From: JBFEYJ01 sp041562215
GTDB lineage: Bacteria > Pseudomonadota > Gammaproteobacteria > Thiohalomonadales > Thiohalomonadaceae
Assembly: GCA_041562215.1 (NCBI GenBank)
Contig: JBFEYJ010000002.1
Location: 1 to 62,680, forward strand
DNA length: 62,680 nt
Reading direction: 5' to 3'
This document shows, one piece after another, positions 24,540 through 34,310 of this stretch. Under the pieces are notes generated by a model. That model was not told the origin of the DNA. It ran no database searches and worked only from the letters and a program-made list of their open reading frames with translations. Position numbers and translations under genes: made by a program. Within the stretch, counting starts at the first letter, position 1. Each line of letters opens with the position of its first letter.

Positions 24540-24639
24540 TGCCTCTCCCCTCATTCTGCTTAAAATATATATTCGTGCTTGCCTCGCACAGGCACACTGC
24601 ATATGGTGTGTTCTATATGCCGTAACGGGAAACAGAATC

Positions 24640-25137
24640 TTGGCAAAGAGTGAACAGCTGCCGCGCCTCATCGCGCTGCTCCGTGAACACCGCTGGGCAG
24701 CACTTGCGACCATTAGTGATCAAGGCGAGGCCGCGGCCTCGATGGTCGCCTACGCCCATGACGATCGGCACGCCGCCCTCTATCTGCATCTGAGTCAACT
24801 GGCGGCCCATAGCCGCAATCTTCAGCACCATCCAGACGCATCTCTGGTGATCAGCGAAGCTGACAACGGAGAGGGGGATCCCCAGCAACTGGCGCGGGTC
24901 ACGTTATCCGGACGGGTAACGTCGCTACATAGAGACATGGCGGGTTACGAAGAAGCCAGAGAATGCTATCTGCAGCAGCTCCCGATGGCCGCACGGCAAT
25001 TTGACTTCGCCGACTTTCGCCTCTTCCGTTTCACCATTATCAAGGTGCGGTTTGTCGGCGGCTTCGCCCAAGCGCACAGCTACGATGCTACTGAGCTGGA
25101 TAAAACATGGAAGGCCGTATCACAACCTTGTGGGTGA
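24640..25137 (+). CDS. pyridoxamine-phosphate-oxidase-like FMN split-barrel protein (HugZ type)
   Basis: 165 residues from a TTG with an ACGGGA site upstream; no ATG in frame is available. The pattern (LREHRWAALATISDQGEAAASMVAYA, read as strands of the split barrel; LSQLAAHSRNLQHHPDASLVISE; ARVTLSGRV; FRLFRFTIIKVRFVGGFAQAHSY) is that of HugZ/HutZ-like proteins. Some of these bind haem and take part in haem breakdown. The C-terminal HugZ haem-utilisation domain is short here. Function is not certain. Confidence 0.8.
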   Translation: MAKSEQLPRLIALLREHRWAALATISDQGEAAASMVAYAHDDRHAALYLHLSQLAAHSRNLQHHPDASLVISEADNGEGDPQQLARVTLSGRVTSLHRDMAGYEEARECYLQQLPMAARQFDFADFRLFRFTIIKVRFVGGFAQAHSYDATELDKTWKAVSQPCG

Positions 25138-25168
25138 AGATGTCAGGTCTAATTCGCTATTTCCCCAC

Positions 25169-25591
25169 TCACCGACAATCGCCAAGGCGTTTGCCTCGAA
25201 TATTAAACACCATTGGCTGCGGCTGATTGTAAGGATTGACTACCTGAAGGTAGACATCAGCGACGGCCTCTGCTGCGTTGTAATGGATCCGACCCATACC
25301 CTGAACCATCTCCCACTCTGTCGAACAGTCCACCTGCCAGGTGAAAGTCCGGCCGAAGCGGCCCTGCAGCCGGTCATTACACTCCTGACCTACCCGGGAT
25401 ATTGGTGGGATCGGGAGTTCATCGGTTATGCACTGCGTAATCACATACTCAGGGAAACGCTGCGGCACACCGATAAAATCATAACGGACGTTAAATTGCC
25501 ACAGCCCTTCCATCACATCTTTCTCCGCCTCAGCAATCACTCCTGTGCTTAGCAATCCTGCCAGAAGAGCGAATATCCCCCCTTTATACAT
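25169..25591 (-). CDS. periplasmic DUF3617-like protein
   Basis: 140 residues from the ATG at 25591, which has a strong GGAGGT 5 nt upstream. A signal peptide (residues 1-20, ending near VIAEA) precedes a GLWQFNV strand and a cysteine-containing beta-rich body (TQCITDE, QECNDR, WQVDCSTEW, final GDCR). This fits the DUF3617 family of exported proteins of unknown role. It is convergent with the split-barrel gene and divergent from the FadL gene. Confidence 0.72.
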   Translation of the reverse strand: MYKGGIFALLAGLLSTGVIAEAEKDVMEGLWQFNVRYDFIGVPQRFPEYVITQCITDELPIPPISRVGQECNDRLQGRFGRTFTWQVDCSTEWEMVQGMGRIHYNAAEAVADVYLQVVNPYNQPQPMVFNIRGKRLGDCR

Positions 25592-25788
25592 GCTTGACCT
25601 CCATGGTTTTTTTATAGTCGAGCCTAGCCGGTTTCGATAAATACTGCCAATAAATGAATTTTCTCGCCACCTGTTTAACGCGAACATCCAGAAACAGTGG
25701 ATTGTCATACCCTGCCTGCTTCAGGTAATCTTGTCTAGCACGGCAGATGCGGTGCATAACAAATAATAAAGAATTAGGGGAATTCACA

Positions 25789-27060
25789 GTGTCATATCAA
25801 AAAATTATAATTACAGGCCTACTTACATGTGTCTGTAATACAAGCATGGCCTCGGGGTTTGCGCTTTCCGGCAAAAGCACCAGTGGTCTTGGAAATGGAT
25901 TATCCGGTACAACAGTCTCCGCCGATGACGCCAGTGTGGTTTATGGCAATCCCGCGGCAATGCGATACCTGGATGGTGAGCGCTTCGCCGCCGTGTTTCA
26001 CTTCATCGACACCAACATCGAGTTCAGCAACGATGGCTCGACTGCCAGTGGTAGCGATAACAAATCTGTCAGCAAAGTCCACTTCGTTCCTAACTTCTAT
26101 TACGTCAAGACCTTGAACGAGGATCTCAGCTTCGGCCTGGGGATGTATTCACCTTTCGGCCTGGGTATCGACTATGGTGAAGAGTGGGTGGGCCGCTACC
26201 ATTCAACCAATTCATCACTACGTACCATCAATATCAGCCCAGCGATCGCCTTCTCTCCCAACAACAAGCTCAATCTGGGCTTCGGCGTCGATTTCCAATA
26301 TGCCGAAGCGGACCTGGCCAAGGCGCTTAATTTCAGTGCCTTAGGCGCGGCTGATGGCAGCCATACGCTTACCGGCGACAGCTGGGCCATCGGTTACAGC
26401 CTTGGCCTGACCTATGACCTCAGCGACGCGACACGCCTGGGGGCAAGTTTCCACTCATCAACCCGGCAGGATCTGGACGGGGAATCGGATTTCGAGGGAG
26501 TCCCAAACGTCACAATCCCGACAGCTATCGGTAGCTTACACCTCCCCAGCTACTACAGCGACAGCGGCGCCAGCCTGACTCTGATGCTCCCGGAAAGCTT
26601 AAGCCTGGGCGTGCGTCAAGTCATCACACCAAAGCTGGAGCTAATGGCCGATTACACCTGGACGCGCTGGAGCCGTTATGACGCAACGGTAGTTGAATTC
26701 ACCAATAACCTGCCGCTTTCAGTGGAAGAAAATAACTGGAAAGACAGTGGTCGCTATGCCGTTGGCATGAACTATCGCGTGAAGAATGACTTGCTGATGC
26801 GTGGTGGCATCACCTATGACCAGACGCCGATCCCTGATGCTGAGCACCGCACACCGCGCATACCCGACGCGGACAAGCTCTCGCTGGCGCTCGGCAGCAA
26901 TATCGGGCTGAGTGACAACATGGATCTTGATGTCGCCCTCTTCTACACTCTGCCGACAGACTCGGACATCAACAATACCGACAGTTCCGGCAATACCTTA
27001 AAGGGAAGCTTCGAGACACAGACCAGCTTCATCAGCATGCAGCTGAACTGGAAACTCTAG
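25789..27060 (+). CDS. OmpP1/FadL-family outer-membrane transporter
   Basis: 423 residues from a GTG with AGGGG 8 nt upstream; an ATG 14 codons earlier lacks a site. A signal peptide is followed by the FadL hallmark N-terminus (SGFALSGKSTSGLGNG...ADDASVVYGNPAAM), a long beta-barrel and an aromatic-ended final strand (SMQLNWKL). The family takes up hydrophobic compounds such as long-chain fatty acids or aromatics across the outer membrane. Its substrate here is unknown, and no fatty-acid genes are adjacent. Confidence 0.9.
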   Translation: MSYQKIIITGLLTCVCNTSMASGFALSGKSTSGLGNGLSGTTVSADDASVVYGNPAAMRYLDGERFAAVFHFIDTNIEFSNDGSTASGSDNKSVSKVHFVPNFYYVKTLNEDLSFGLGMYSPFGLGIDYGEEWVGRYHSTNSSLRTINISPAIAFSPNNKLNLGFGVDFQYAEADLAKALNFSALGAADGSHTLTGDSWAIGYSLGLTYDLSDATRLGASFHSSTRQDLDGESDFEGVPNVTIPTAIGSLHLPSYYSDSGASLTLMLPESLSLGVRQVITPKLELMADYTWTRWSRYDATVVEFTNNLPLSVEENNWKDSGRYAVGMNYRVKNDLLMRGGITYDQTPIPDAEHRTPRIPDADKLSLALGSNIGLSDNMDLDVALFYTLPTDSDINNTDSSGNTLKGSFETQTSFISMQLNWKL

Positions 27061-27143
27061 TCCCATCATGTGTAAACCGAACCAGGAATCCACGCGCACC
27101 ACGGCGGGAGTTCCTGCTCGGGATACACTGTCGCCCCTCCCCC

Positions 27144-27175
27144 AATCGATGGCCGCAATAGTGCAGCCATCGATT
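27144..27175. other. strong stem-loop between convergent fadL-like and Omp85-like genes
   Basis: AATCGATGGC (27144-27153) pairs exactly with GCCATCGATT (27166-27175). An inner GCA/TGC can extend the stem. There is no T-run on either strand, so it may act as a transcript end barrier rather than an intrinsic terminator. Confidence 0.55.
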
Positions 27176-27208
27176 CACCCTATCACTCCAATTAATTGCA
27201 CACGCCGT

Positions 27209-28501
27209 TTAGAAGCTGCTACTTGTCGTGCCATAGAGCTTGGTTTCCCCGGTATCCAGCGCATAGGCGGTATCGATGCGGAGCGTCAAATCGACAAAGG
27301 ACTGTACACGCCAGCGCAGACCAAGGCCTACACTGGAGTAGAACTTACCAGGGTCGATCTCCAGACCACCTGGCCAGGCGTTACCCGCATCAATGAACAC
27401 CACCCCACGTAACTGTCGGTAACCGCTGAGGTGATGGTGATACTCGGCATTGAGCTGCAACATCGCATTGCCCTCTGCAACATCGCTCTCATAGCCCCGC
27501 AGTGAACTCCCTCCCCCGACGCCGAAGGCAGGGGCATCAAAACTGCTGCCATTGGCCAGGCCAAACTTGACCTGAGTATGGATGCTCGCATCAACAACAC
27601 TCATGGCATGGTAATTTCGGTGATAGAGGGCAAAACGATTGTAGCTATAATCAGAGCCTGTCTCCGGCAGGGAGACAGACAGCCCGAAGCCATAGGCCGA
27701 GCCCTCCCGGTGATAGGGAAACTCCTCGACGGCACTGTAGTCGAGACCGGCATTCAGCTCCAGAGCCTGACTATTCTCAAAAACTTCACCGGAACCTTGT
27801 TGACGGCTATAGATACGTTGTGAAACGGCCATTCCACCACCGAGGATCCAGCCGCGACTAATCGAATCGGGACCAAGCCACCGGGACACACGGAAGGAGA
27901 GGCTGCGACTATCCTGCCGATAGCTACCGATCAAAATCTCGTTTTCCAGCTCTTGCAGCTCCTCGCGGATCACCTTGCCGGAAACAGACAGGTTTTCACT
28001 ACTCCCAAGAATGCGAGGATAACTGTAACTTAGGGAGCTCTCTTTTCTCGTTGGGCTTTCGCCATCAGCCGAATTTTTGTGCTCATAGGTCAGCCTGAGA
28101 CGTTGATTAAGTCCCATCAAGTTGTCATGCCGAAGATCTATCCCGTAGCTGTACTCTTTTTCCTCAAGACGGGCATCGAGCCGCGGCAGCGGAAGAATAT
28201 AGAAACGCTCCTCAACGGTGATGAGCAGGACATTGGCCCCGTCCTCTTGCAACACCTCCGCCTCGACGCTTTTGAACAGTCCACGGTTCATGATCGCCTG
28301 ACGGGATTTTTCAATTTTGTTCACATCGATCGGATCACCCTCACTCACCAGCATTTCCTGGCGCATGACGATCTCCTGAGTCACCTTGTTACCACTAAAG
28401 CGAATCTCATCGATAACGTCGCTCCCCGGCGCCGCAATGGCCTCTGGGGTTCCCTGCAGCAAAACAATTAGGGCAACAATTGACTTCAGAGCACTTCGCA
28501 A
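27209..28501 (-). CDS. Omp85/BamA-TamA-like outer-membrane protein with one POTRA domain
   Basis: 430 residues if it starts at the TTG at 28501, which has AAGAGG 6 nt upstream; codons further upstream run into the TSUP gene region. A signal peptide ends near AIAAPG. A single POTRA-like unit follows (IDEIRFSGNKVTQEIVMRQE, DVNKIEKSRQAIMNRGLF). The barrel is Omp85-type, with GVGGGSSLRGYE, GVVFIDAGNAW, SVGLGLRWR and a C-terminal phenylalanine. BamA has five POTRA domains and TamA three, so this is a short relative of unknown substrate. The start codon is the weakest part of the call. Confidence 0.83.
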   Translation of the reverse strand: MRSALKSIVALIVLLQGTPEAIAAPGSDVIDEIRFSGNKVTQEIVMRQEMLVSEGDPIDVNKIEKSRQAIMNRGLFKSVEAEVLQEDGANVLLITVEERFYILPLPRLDARLEEKEYSYGIDLRHDNLMGLNQRLRLTYEHKNSADGESPTRKESSLSYSYPRILGSSENLSVSGKVIREELQELENEILIGSYRQDSRSLSFRVSRWLGPDSISRGWILGGGMAVSQRIYSRQQGSGEVFENSQALELNAGLDYSAVEEFPYHREGSAYGFGLSVSLPETGSDYSYNRFALYHRNYHAMSVVDASIHTQVKFGLANGSSFDAPAFGVGGGSSLRGYESDVAEGNAMLQLNAEYHHHLSGYRQLRGVVFIDAGNAWPGGLEIDPGKFYSSVGLGLRWRVQSFVDLTLRIDTAYALDTGETKLYGTTSSSF

Positions 28502-28602
28502 ACGCAGCCTCTTTAACAATGTTGTAATAGGTCGGTGGCAATGATAACCATCATAGTTCTCAAGATGCTGATCTGCCCAACCGCAGCACGCAGGTCGATG
28601 GC

Positions 28603-29394
28603 CTAGCCAAACCACAGCATTCGCATACCGAGAAAGGCAAGGAACAGGGCAAAGAACCGTTTCAGCGCCACCGCCGGGAGGCGGTGGGCCAGGCGTGCCC
28701 CCATCGGGGCAAACAGCATACTTGCGATAACAATTCCAACAAAAGCCGGCCAGTAGAGATAGCCGCTGCTCCATAAGGGCAAAGCCTGAGTGTTCCACCC
28801 GGCGATGACAAAACCAAGGGATCCTGCGACAGCAATGGGCAGGCCGCAAGCGGCCGAGGTCGCCACTGCCTGGCGAATGGGAACGTTACACCACTGCATA
28901 AACGGAACACTCAGCGTTCCCCCGCCAATCCCCACCACAGCGGAAACCATCCCGATAACCGTCCCGACCCCAACCATCCCCCAGCGGCCGGGGAGATTAC
29001 GATGGGGGGTGGTTCTGAGATTTAGGCCCATCTGTATCGCCACCCCCAACGTGAACAGCCCGAAGATGAGTCGTAGTGAATCTCCCGGCAGTCTGTCAGC
29101 CAGAACGGCCCCTAGCATCGCGCCAAGGATAATTCCCGGGGACATCCGCCGGAAAGCTTCCCACAACACGGCTCCGTGGTGATGGTGCGCCCATACCGAA
29201 GATAACGACGTGAATACTATCGTCGCCAGTGACGTGCCTATCGCCATGTGCATTAGCAATTCCGGGGAGATCCCAGCTCGGTGAAACAGCCAGGCCAGAA
29301 CGGGAACGATGACAAGACCGCCGCCCACACCGAGCAAGCCGGCTAGCAGTCCGGCCACGCTGCCAAGCATCAGATAAGCGGTAAGGTCAGTCAT
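28603..29394 (-). CDS. TauE/SafE (TSUP) family membrane exporter
   Basis: 263 residues and about eight membrane helices, with the duplicated family signature GLLGVGGGLVIVPVL and VVGIGGGTLSVPFM. TSUP proteins move sulfite, sulfonates or related anions; in a sulfite-producing organism, sulfite export is a reasonable guess. It starts 7 bp after the amino-acid permease stop and is probably co-transcribed. An in-frame GTG immediately before the ATG is an alternative start. Confidence 0.9.
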   Translation of the reverse strand: MTDLTAYLMLGSVAGLLAGLLGVGGGLVIVPVLAWLFHRAGISPELLMHMAIGTSLATIVFTSLSSVWAHHHHGAVLWEAFRRMSPGIILGAMLGAVLADRLPGDSLRLIFGLFTLGVAIQMGLNLRTTPHRNLPGRWGMVGVGTVIGMVSAVVGIGGGTLSVPFMQWCNVPIRQAVATSAACGLPIAVAGSLGFVIAGWNTQALPLWSSGYLYWPAFVGIVIASMLFAPMGARLAHRLPAVALKRFFALFLAFLGMRMLWFG

Positions 29395-29400
29395 CACTGA

Positions 29401-30618
29401 CTACCGCCACTGCCACAATTGAAAGAGGATGAAACCGCTGGAGCAGAGGAAACCGACAACCGGCAACCAGCGAGGGAAGACTAAAATCCCCTGAGGTTGT
29501 GGATCACGTTGTTTAACCCTCAATAGTGACAGATTGATCAGCAAGAAGACCGTCAGAGTGATAAGGCTTGTTACCTTCGCGAGTGTAAGCAGTGGTAAAA
29601 ACAGGGCCAGGAGCAGAATTATCGAGCCGATAAATGTCGTGGCGACAAGCGGCGTGCGCGTGAAGGGATGTACATTTGCAAAGACCGAAGGTATCCACCC
29701 TTGCCTTGCCATGCCATAGAGAACTCTTGATGCCATGATGATCTGAATCAGCGCCCCCCCGATCACAGCAGCAAGACTGATCAAACCGATGAACACCGGC
29801 GGCTCTCCGGTAGCCTTCTCATAGACCAGTGCCAGAGGGGCGGCATTGCCGGCCAATTCGCTCACCGGTACCTGCATCACGGCGACTGTCGCAATCGCCA
29901 TGTAGAGCAATGTGGAGATCCCAAGGCAGATCAACACAGCCAGCGGCAGGTTACGACTTGGCCGCTGCACCTCTTCGGCGACGTTGACGATGTCCTCGAA
30001 GCCGATATAGGCATAGAATGCGACAAAAGCACCGGCAAAGACACCACCCCAAACGCCGCTATCCCCTGAGGGCAGCATCTCTTCCCACCTTACAGGCAGT
30101 TGCTGCAGGCTAGGGGCCGCCACCACAAAGACCATCACCAGACCACTGATAACAACAACCGTTGAGATTGCCGCCACCCAGGCAGACTGCGTGATCCCCC
30201 ATACAGAGACACCCATCAATACGAGAAGCAGCAACACATTCGCCAGCCATGGCTCGATTTCAATGAACACATGGATATAACCGACAAAACCGTTGATCAG
30301 CGTAGCGGATGAAACTACCCCGATAGAAACGAGCAACAGTCCCACCAGCCTTGCAAGATTCCGTCTGCCGAAGGCCTGCTGAACATACACCGCTTCGCCT
30401 GCACTGAAGGGAAAGCGAGCGGCCAGCTCGGCATAGGAGAAAGCGGAAGATGCCGCCAATAACGAGGCGACCAGAAAAGCCAAAGGGGCACTCATCCCGG
30501 CATTGGCGACAACCTCGCCGATAAGTACATAAATTCCCGCCCCAAGAATGGTCCCGAGACCATAAAAGGTCAGCAGAGGCAGTGTGAAGGCGCGTTTGAG
30601 GGAGGGGCGGGTTTGCAC
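29401..30618 (-). CDS. APC-superfamily amino-acid permease
   Basis: 405 residues, about twelve helices and the APC start signature FYGLGTILGAGIYVLIGEV. It also has GFEDIVNVAEEVQRPSRNLP, the helix-6 loop signature of this family. The start is a GTG with AAGAAG nearby. It is shorter than typical cationic amino-acid transporters because it ends after helix 12. The substrate is unknown. It is immediately upstream of the TSUP gene. Confidence 0.9.
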   Translation of the reverse strand: MQTRPSLKRAFTLPLLTFYGLGTILGAGIYVLIGEVVANAGMSAPLAFLVASLLAASSAFSYAELAARFPFSAGEAVYVQQAFGRRNLARLVGLLLVSIGVVSSATLINGFVGYIHVFIEIEPWLANVLLLLVLMGVSVWGITQSAWVAAISTVVVISGLVMVFVVAAPSLQQLPVRWEEMLPSGDSGVWGGVFAGAFVAFYAYIGFEDIVNVAEEVQRPSRNLPLAVLICLGISTLLYMAIATVAVMQVPVSELAGNAAPLALVYEKATGEPPVFIGLISLAAVIGGALIQIIMASRVLYGMARQGWIPSVFANVHPFTRTPLVATTFIGSIILLLALFLPLLTLAKVTSLITLTVFLLINLSLLRVKQRDPQPQGILVFPRWLPVVGFLCSSGFILFQLWQWR

Positions 30619-30840
30619 GGTTTCTTCTTTGTTAATAACATCGTCAGTCGCAAATCGTGTGATGTTGTTAGCATCAACGCAACCTGCACCCGAATCTGTT
30701 GACTGTTGACCTTTCTTCTAGGCTGAAGGAGAGGCTGCTTTCGCGATTGACCTGTTTCGTCTCGGCTCTATCACGGCAGGAAGCCGATTCTCCCTGCACA
30801 CATCCCCTGACTTTCAGCTCACATTCTTACTTGTGTATGA

Positions 30841-31872
30841 CTATTTCCAGAGATCCACCTCAATCCCCTGCTCATGCATATCATCGACAAGCTCTTGTAC
30901 ATAGCGTTGAAATTCCGGCTGGGTCTTGTACGCACCGGAGGCCACGTAGTCCATCACAGCCTGCAGATGTAAGGGTCTCAGATAGGCCTCTGTGCGGAAC
31001 ACCTCCTTACCGCCATCATCGAAGAACACCATACTGGGGGCATACTGGATATTCCGCTCAACTGCCCACTCATTCGCCGCCAGACGCTTGCCAAGGGGTG
31101 TAATCATCGGCGTCTTATCCCAGATATCGATCAATGCCACATCGAAAGCACCGAGCAGCTCACGCGCCTCCTTGCGGCTAAAAGCCTCATTATGCATTTC
31201 GTCGCATACCGGGCACTCCTTCTGCTCAAACAACACCAGTAACGGCTTGTCCCCGGCCTTTCGGCTCAGGTCATAGGGAGGTTGCAGAAAACCGTTTTCG
31301 GTGTGGAGTTTACCGCTGGCGGCGATCGGATCCTGTTGCGCCAAATAGTCACGGAAAGTCAACGTCTTTTCGTGATGCCCGGCAACGTAATCGAGTGCGG
31401 TCATGAACTTGTGTGGCGGGTAGTAACCATTAACTCGCAGGGCAATACCACCCTGCTCATCTAGAAACAGCAGGGTCGGGGTGAACTGCACCTTCAGGTC
31501 AAGCGAGAACTGCTTTTCACTAACCTCCCGGCCCTGCAGGTCCGTCACTGTGGCATCACCCCATAGGTTGATGGCGATGACGTCAAGATTGTCTCGGGTT
31601 TTGGTGACGATATCGCGCTGGGCGAAATTGGTATTGATCAGCTTATCGCAGTAAGGACAGCCCTCCTGGTAAAAATAGAGCATTACCCGTTTGCCGTCAG
31701 CGGCAGCTTCCTCAACATCCTCGCGCAGGTCAAGAAACGAGGCCTTGAACCAGTCAGGCTTCTGCGCAAAACCGGGATTTCCCAACCCCTCATCCAGCGC
31801 TGCTTCATCCGCCGCCCAGACCGGGTTCAGTCCGAGCAGAAAACTCACCATCAATACCATGATTTTTTTCAT
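30841..31872 (-). CDS. exported protein with two thioredoxin-like domains
   Basis: 343 residues from the ATG at 31872, which has a near-perfect AGGAGG 8 nt upstream. After a signal peptide (residues 1-20, ending VWAAD) come two thioredoxin folds. The first has CPYC (about residue 75), the second CPVC (about residue 235). Each is followed by a cis-proline loop (QFTPTLLFLD and QYAPSMVFFD). It should be a periplasmic thiol-disulfide protein, related to SoxW-like thioredoxins. It follows an aldehyde dehydrogenase gene by 14 bp. Its partner protein is unknown. Confidence 0.85.
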   Translation of the reverse strand: MKKIMVLMVSFLLGLNPVWAADEAALDEGLGNPGFAQKPDWFKASFLDLREDVEEAAADGKRVMLYFYQEGCPYCDKLINTNFAQRDIVTKTRDNLDVIAINLWGDATVTDLQGREVSEKQFSLDLKVQFTPTLLFLDEQGGIALRVNGYYPPHKFMTALDYVAGHHEKTLTFRDYLAQQDPIAASGKLHTENGFLQPPYDLSRKAGDKPLLVLFEQKECPVCDEMHNEAFSRKEARELLGAFDVALIDIWDKTPMITPLGKRLAANEWAVERNIQYAPSMVFFDDGGKEVFRTEAYLRPLHLQAVMDYVASGAYKTQPEFQRYVQELVDDMHEQGIEVDLWK

Positions 31873-31886
31873 TGTCACTACCTCCT

Positions 31887-33251
31887 TTAGCGGATCCAGA
31901 TTGTTTTTATATTCAAGAATTCGTGTATCCCGTGGCGGGATAGTTCCCTGCCGTAACCTGAGTGCTTGATGCCACCGAAGGGGAGGCGCGGATCGCTCTT
32001 CACCATGCCGTTGACAAAACAGCAACCGGCCTGAACCTGCCTCGCCAACGACTCGCCGCGGGCACTGTCGCGCGTCCATACGCTGCTGCCGAGTCCAAAG
32101 TCGGAATCGTTGGCAATGCGCAGGGCATCCGCCTCATCACGGGCACGGATCACACTGGCCACCGGGCCAAACAACTCCTCGTGCCAGGCAGATTGTCCCG
32201 GCTGCACATGATCGAGGATGGTGGGAGCGTAGAAAACGCCCTGGCGATCCAGAGGATAACCGCCGGTAACGAGAGTTGCCCCATGCGTCAGGCTCTGCTG
32301 CACCTGCTGATGCAGCGAATCGCGCAAATCAGCGCGTGCCATCGGCGCCAGTGTGGTACCCGCCACCATCGGGTCACCGGGGATAAGTCCCTCCACGGCG
32401 GCCTTAAAGTGCTGTAGGAACGCTTCAGCCACGGCATCGACCACGATGAAGCGCTTGGCGGCAATACAACTCTGGCCGCTGTTCAGGTAACGCGAAGCCA
32501 CCGCCTGCTGGATGGCAAGTTTGAGATCGGCATCCTCCAGAACGATGAAGGCATCGGAACCGCCCAGCTCAAGCACCGACTTCTTCAGGGCAGCACCGGC
32601 CGCCTCCGCCACCTGGCGCCCTGCCGGTTCCGAGCCGGTAAGCGTCACAGCGTGGATACGTGGGTCTTCAATCACACCCTTAACCTGTGCCGCACTGATT
32701 AACAGGGCACGAAACACCCCTTCGGGCAGACCCGCCTCGCGGAACACGGACTCGATAGCCAAAGCGCACTGTGGCACATTTGAGGCATGCTTAAGTACCC
32801 CTGTATTACCGGCCACCAGTGCCGGAGCGGCAAACCGGAATACCTGCCAGAAGGGAAAATTCCACGGCATCACAGCGAGCACTGTTCCGAGCGGCTGGTA
32901 AACGACCAGGCTACGGCCGGCGTCGGTAACGATCACCTGATCAGCCAGCAACTCCGCTGCACTGTCAGCGTAATAATCACAAACCCAGGCACACTTTTCG
33001 ATCTCCGCCCGAGCCTCGCCCAACAACTTGCCCATCTCCAGGGTAATGGTTCTCGCCAGCTCATCCTGACGTCGGCGCAACACCACACCGACCTTTCGCA
33101 GCAGCGCACAGCGCTCATCAAGCGGTGTTTTCTGCCAGGCAGGCGAGATAGAGGCCACTGCCGAGAGTGCCGACTCCAATTCGGCGGCTTGCCAAAGTGG
33201 GAACGCCGAGAGAGTCTCGCCGGTTGCCGGGTTGATGGAACTATACGTCAT
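31887..33251 (-). CDS. NAD(P)-dependent aldehyde dehydrogenase, succinate-semialdehyde type
   Basis: 454 residues with an ALDH active site: catalytic cysteine in NSGQSCIAAKR and glutamate in LELGGSDAF. It also has MPWNFPFWQVFRFAAPAL and the cofactor string TGSEPAGR. These strings are close to the Sad/GabD-like group that oxidises succinate semialdehyde; the substrate is inferred. AGGTGTGAG precedes the ATG. It is followed by the double-thioredoxin gene on the same strand and is divergent from the NDUFA9-like gene. Confidence 0.9.
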   Translation of the reverse strand: MTYSSINPATGETLSAFPLWQAAELESALSAVASISPAWQKTPLDERCALLRKVGVVLRRRQDELARTITLEMGKLLGEARAEIEKCAWVCDYYADSAAELLADQVIVTDAGRSLVVYQPLGTVLAVMPWNFPFWQVFRFAAPALVAGNTGVLKHASNVPQCALAIESVFREAGLPEGVFRALLISAAQVKGVIEDPRIHAVTLTGSEPAGRQVAEAAGAALKKSVLELGGSDAFIVLEDADLKLAIQQAVASRYLNSGQSCIAAKRFIVVDAVAEAFLQHFKAAVEGLIPGDPMVAGTTLAPMARADLRDSLHQQVQQSLTHGATLVTGGYPLDRQGVFYAPTILDHVQPGQSAWHEELFGPVASVIRARDEADALRIANDSDFGLGSSVWTRDSARGESLARQVQAGCCFVNGMVKSDPRLPFGGIKHSGYGRELSRHGIHEFLNIKTIWIR

Positions 33252-33357
33252 CTCTCACACCTGAAAGTCACTGGTTTATCTCCTAAGATGATACTAGGGT
33301 AGCAGGTAGAGAACCGAGCCTCTTTGCGCACGGTCGATAACCGTAATGGAGTCCACC

Positions 33358-34266
33358 ATGACCCAACATACGATAGGCATCCTTGGGGGAAGCGGCTTCG
33401 TCGGCCACCACCTTTGTGCAAACCTGGCCCACCAAGGACGTCACCAGATGCGCATCCTGACACGAAAAAGCGACCCCCATCGTGACCTGCTGGTGCTTCC
33501 TACCCTTACGATGGTCGAGTGCAATGTTCATGATTCGGCGGCCCTCAGCCAGGCACTGGTTGGTTGTGATGTCGTGATCAATCTTGTGGGGATCCTTAAC
33601 GAAAAAGGCCACGATGGCAGCGGCTTTCATCACGCCCATGTCGAGCTCCCTCAAAAGGTGGTGGATGCCTGCCGCGCCAACAACATCCACCGCCTGCTGC
33701 ACATGAGCGCCCTCGGAGCCGACGCCGATCACGGTCCAAGCTTCTACCAACGGACCAAGGGCGAAGGAGAGCGCCTTGTCCATAACAGCGGCCTAACGGT
33801 CACCACCTTCCGCCCATCTGTCATGTTCGGTGAACATGACTCCTTCTTCAACCGCTTCGGCGCTCTGCTAAAGCTCAGCCCAGGGCTCTTTCCCCTGGCC
33901 TGCGCCAGTGCCAGGTTCGCCCCGGTATTTGTCGGTGACGTGGTAGAGGCATACAGTCGCGCCATCGATAACCCCGAGACCTATGGCAAGGGCTACGAGC
34001 TTTGCGGTCCCAGGGTCTACACCTTGCGGCAACTGGTACAATACACCGCCTCCGTGCTGGAACTCAAACGGCTGGTGCTCCCTCTGCCTGACTGGATGTC
34101 TCGACTGCAAGCTAATGTTCTTGAGTATTTTCCCGGCAAGCCCTTCTCCCGTGACAATTACCTATCACTGCAGCGGGATAATATCTGTAGTGGCGAGTTT
34201 CCCTCTGAATTCGGTATCATTCCCCGCAGTCTGGAGAACGAAGTTCCCAAATATCTCCATCGCTAG
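33358..34266 (+). CDS. NDUFA9-like NAD(P)-binding atypical SDR protein
   Basis: 302 residues from the ATG at 33358 with TGGAG 6 nt upstream; an ATG at 33346 lacks a site. It has a Rossmann motif GGSGFVGHHL and NLVGILNE, and the YQRTKGEGER active-site-like string where tyrosine and lysine of SDR enzymes stand. This matches the complex-I NDUFA9-type family found in many proteobacteria, often called a nucleoside-diphosphate-sugar epimerase. No complex-I genes are near. It is 44 bp upstream of cca and probably co-transcribed. Confidence 0.85.
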   Translation: MTQHTIGILGGSGFVGHHLCANLAHQGRHQMRILTRKSDPHRDLLVLPTLTMVECNVHDSAALSQALVGCDVVINLVGILNEKGHDGSGFHHAHVELPQKVVDACRANNIHRLLHMSALGADADHGPSFYQRTKGEGERLVHNSGLTVTTFRPSVMFGEHDSFFNRFGALLKLSPGLFPLACASARFAPVFVGDVVEAYSRAIDNPETYGKGYELCGPRVYTLRQLVQYTASVLELKRLVLPLPDWMSRLQANVLEYFPGKPFSRDNYLSLQRDNICSGEFPSEFGIIPRSLENEVPKYLHR

Positions 34267-34310
34267 CCGCCTGTAACAGTGTGCGGCACAAACAACAAAG
34301 GAACCACCTT

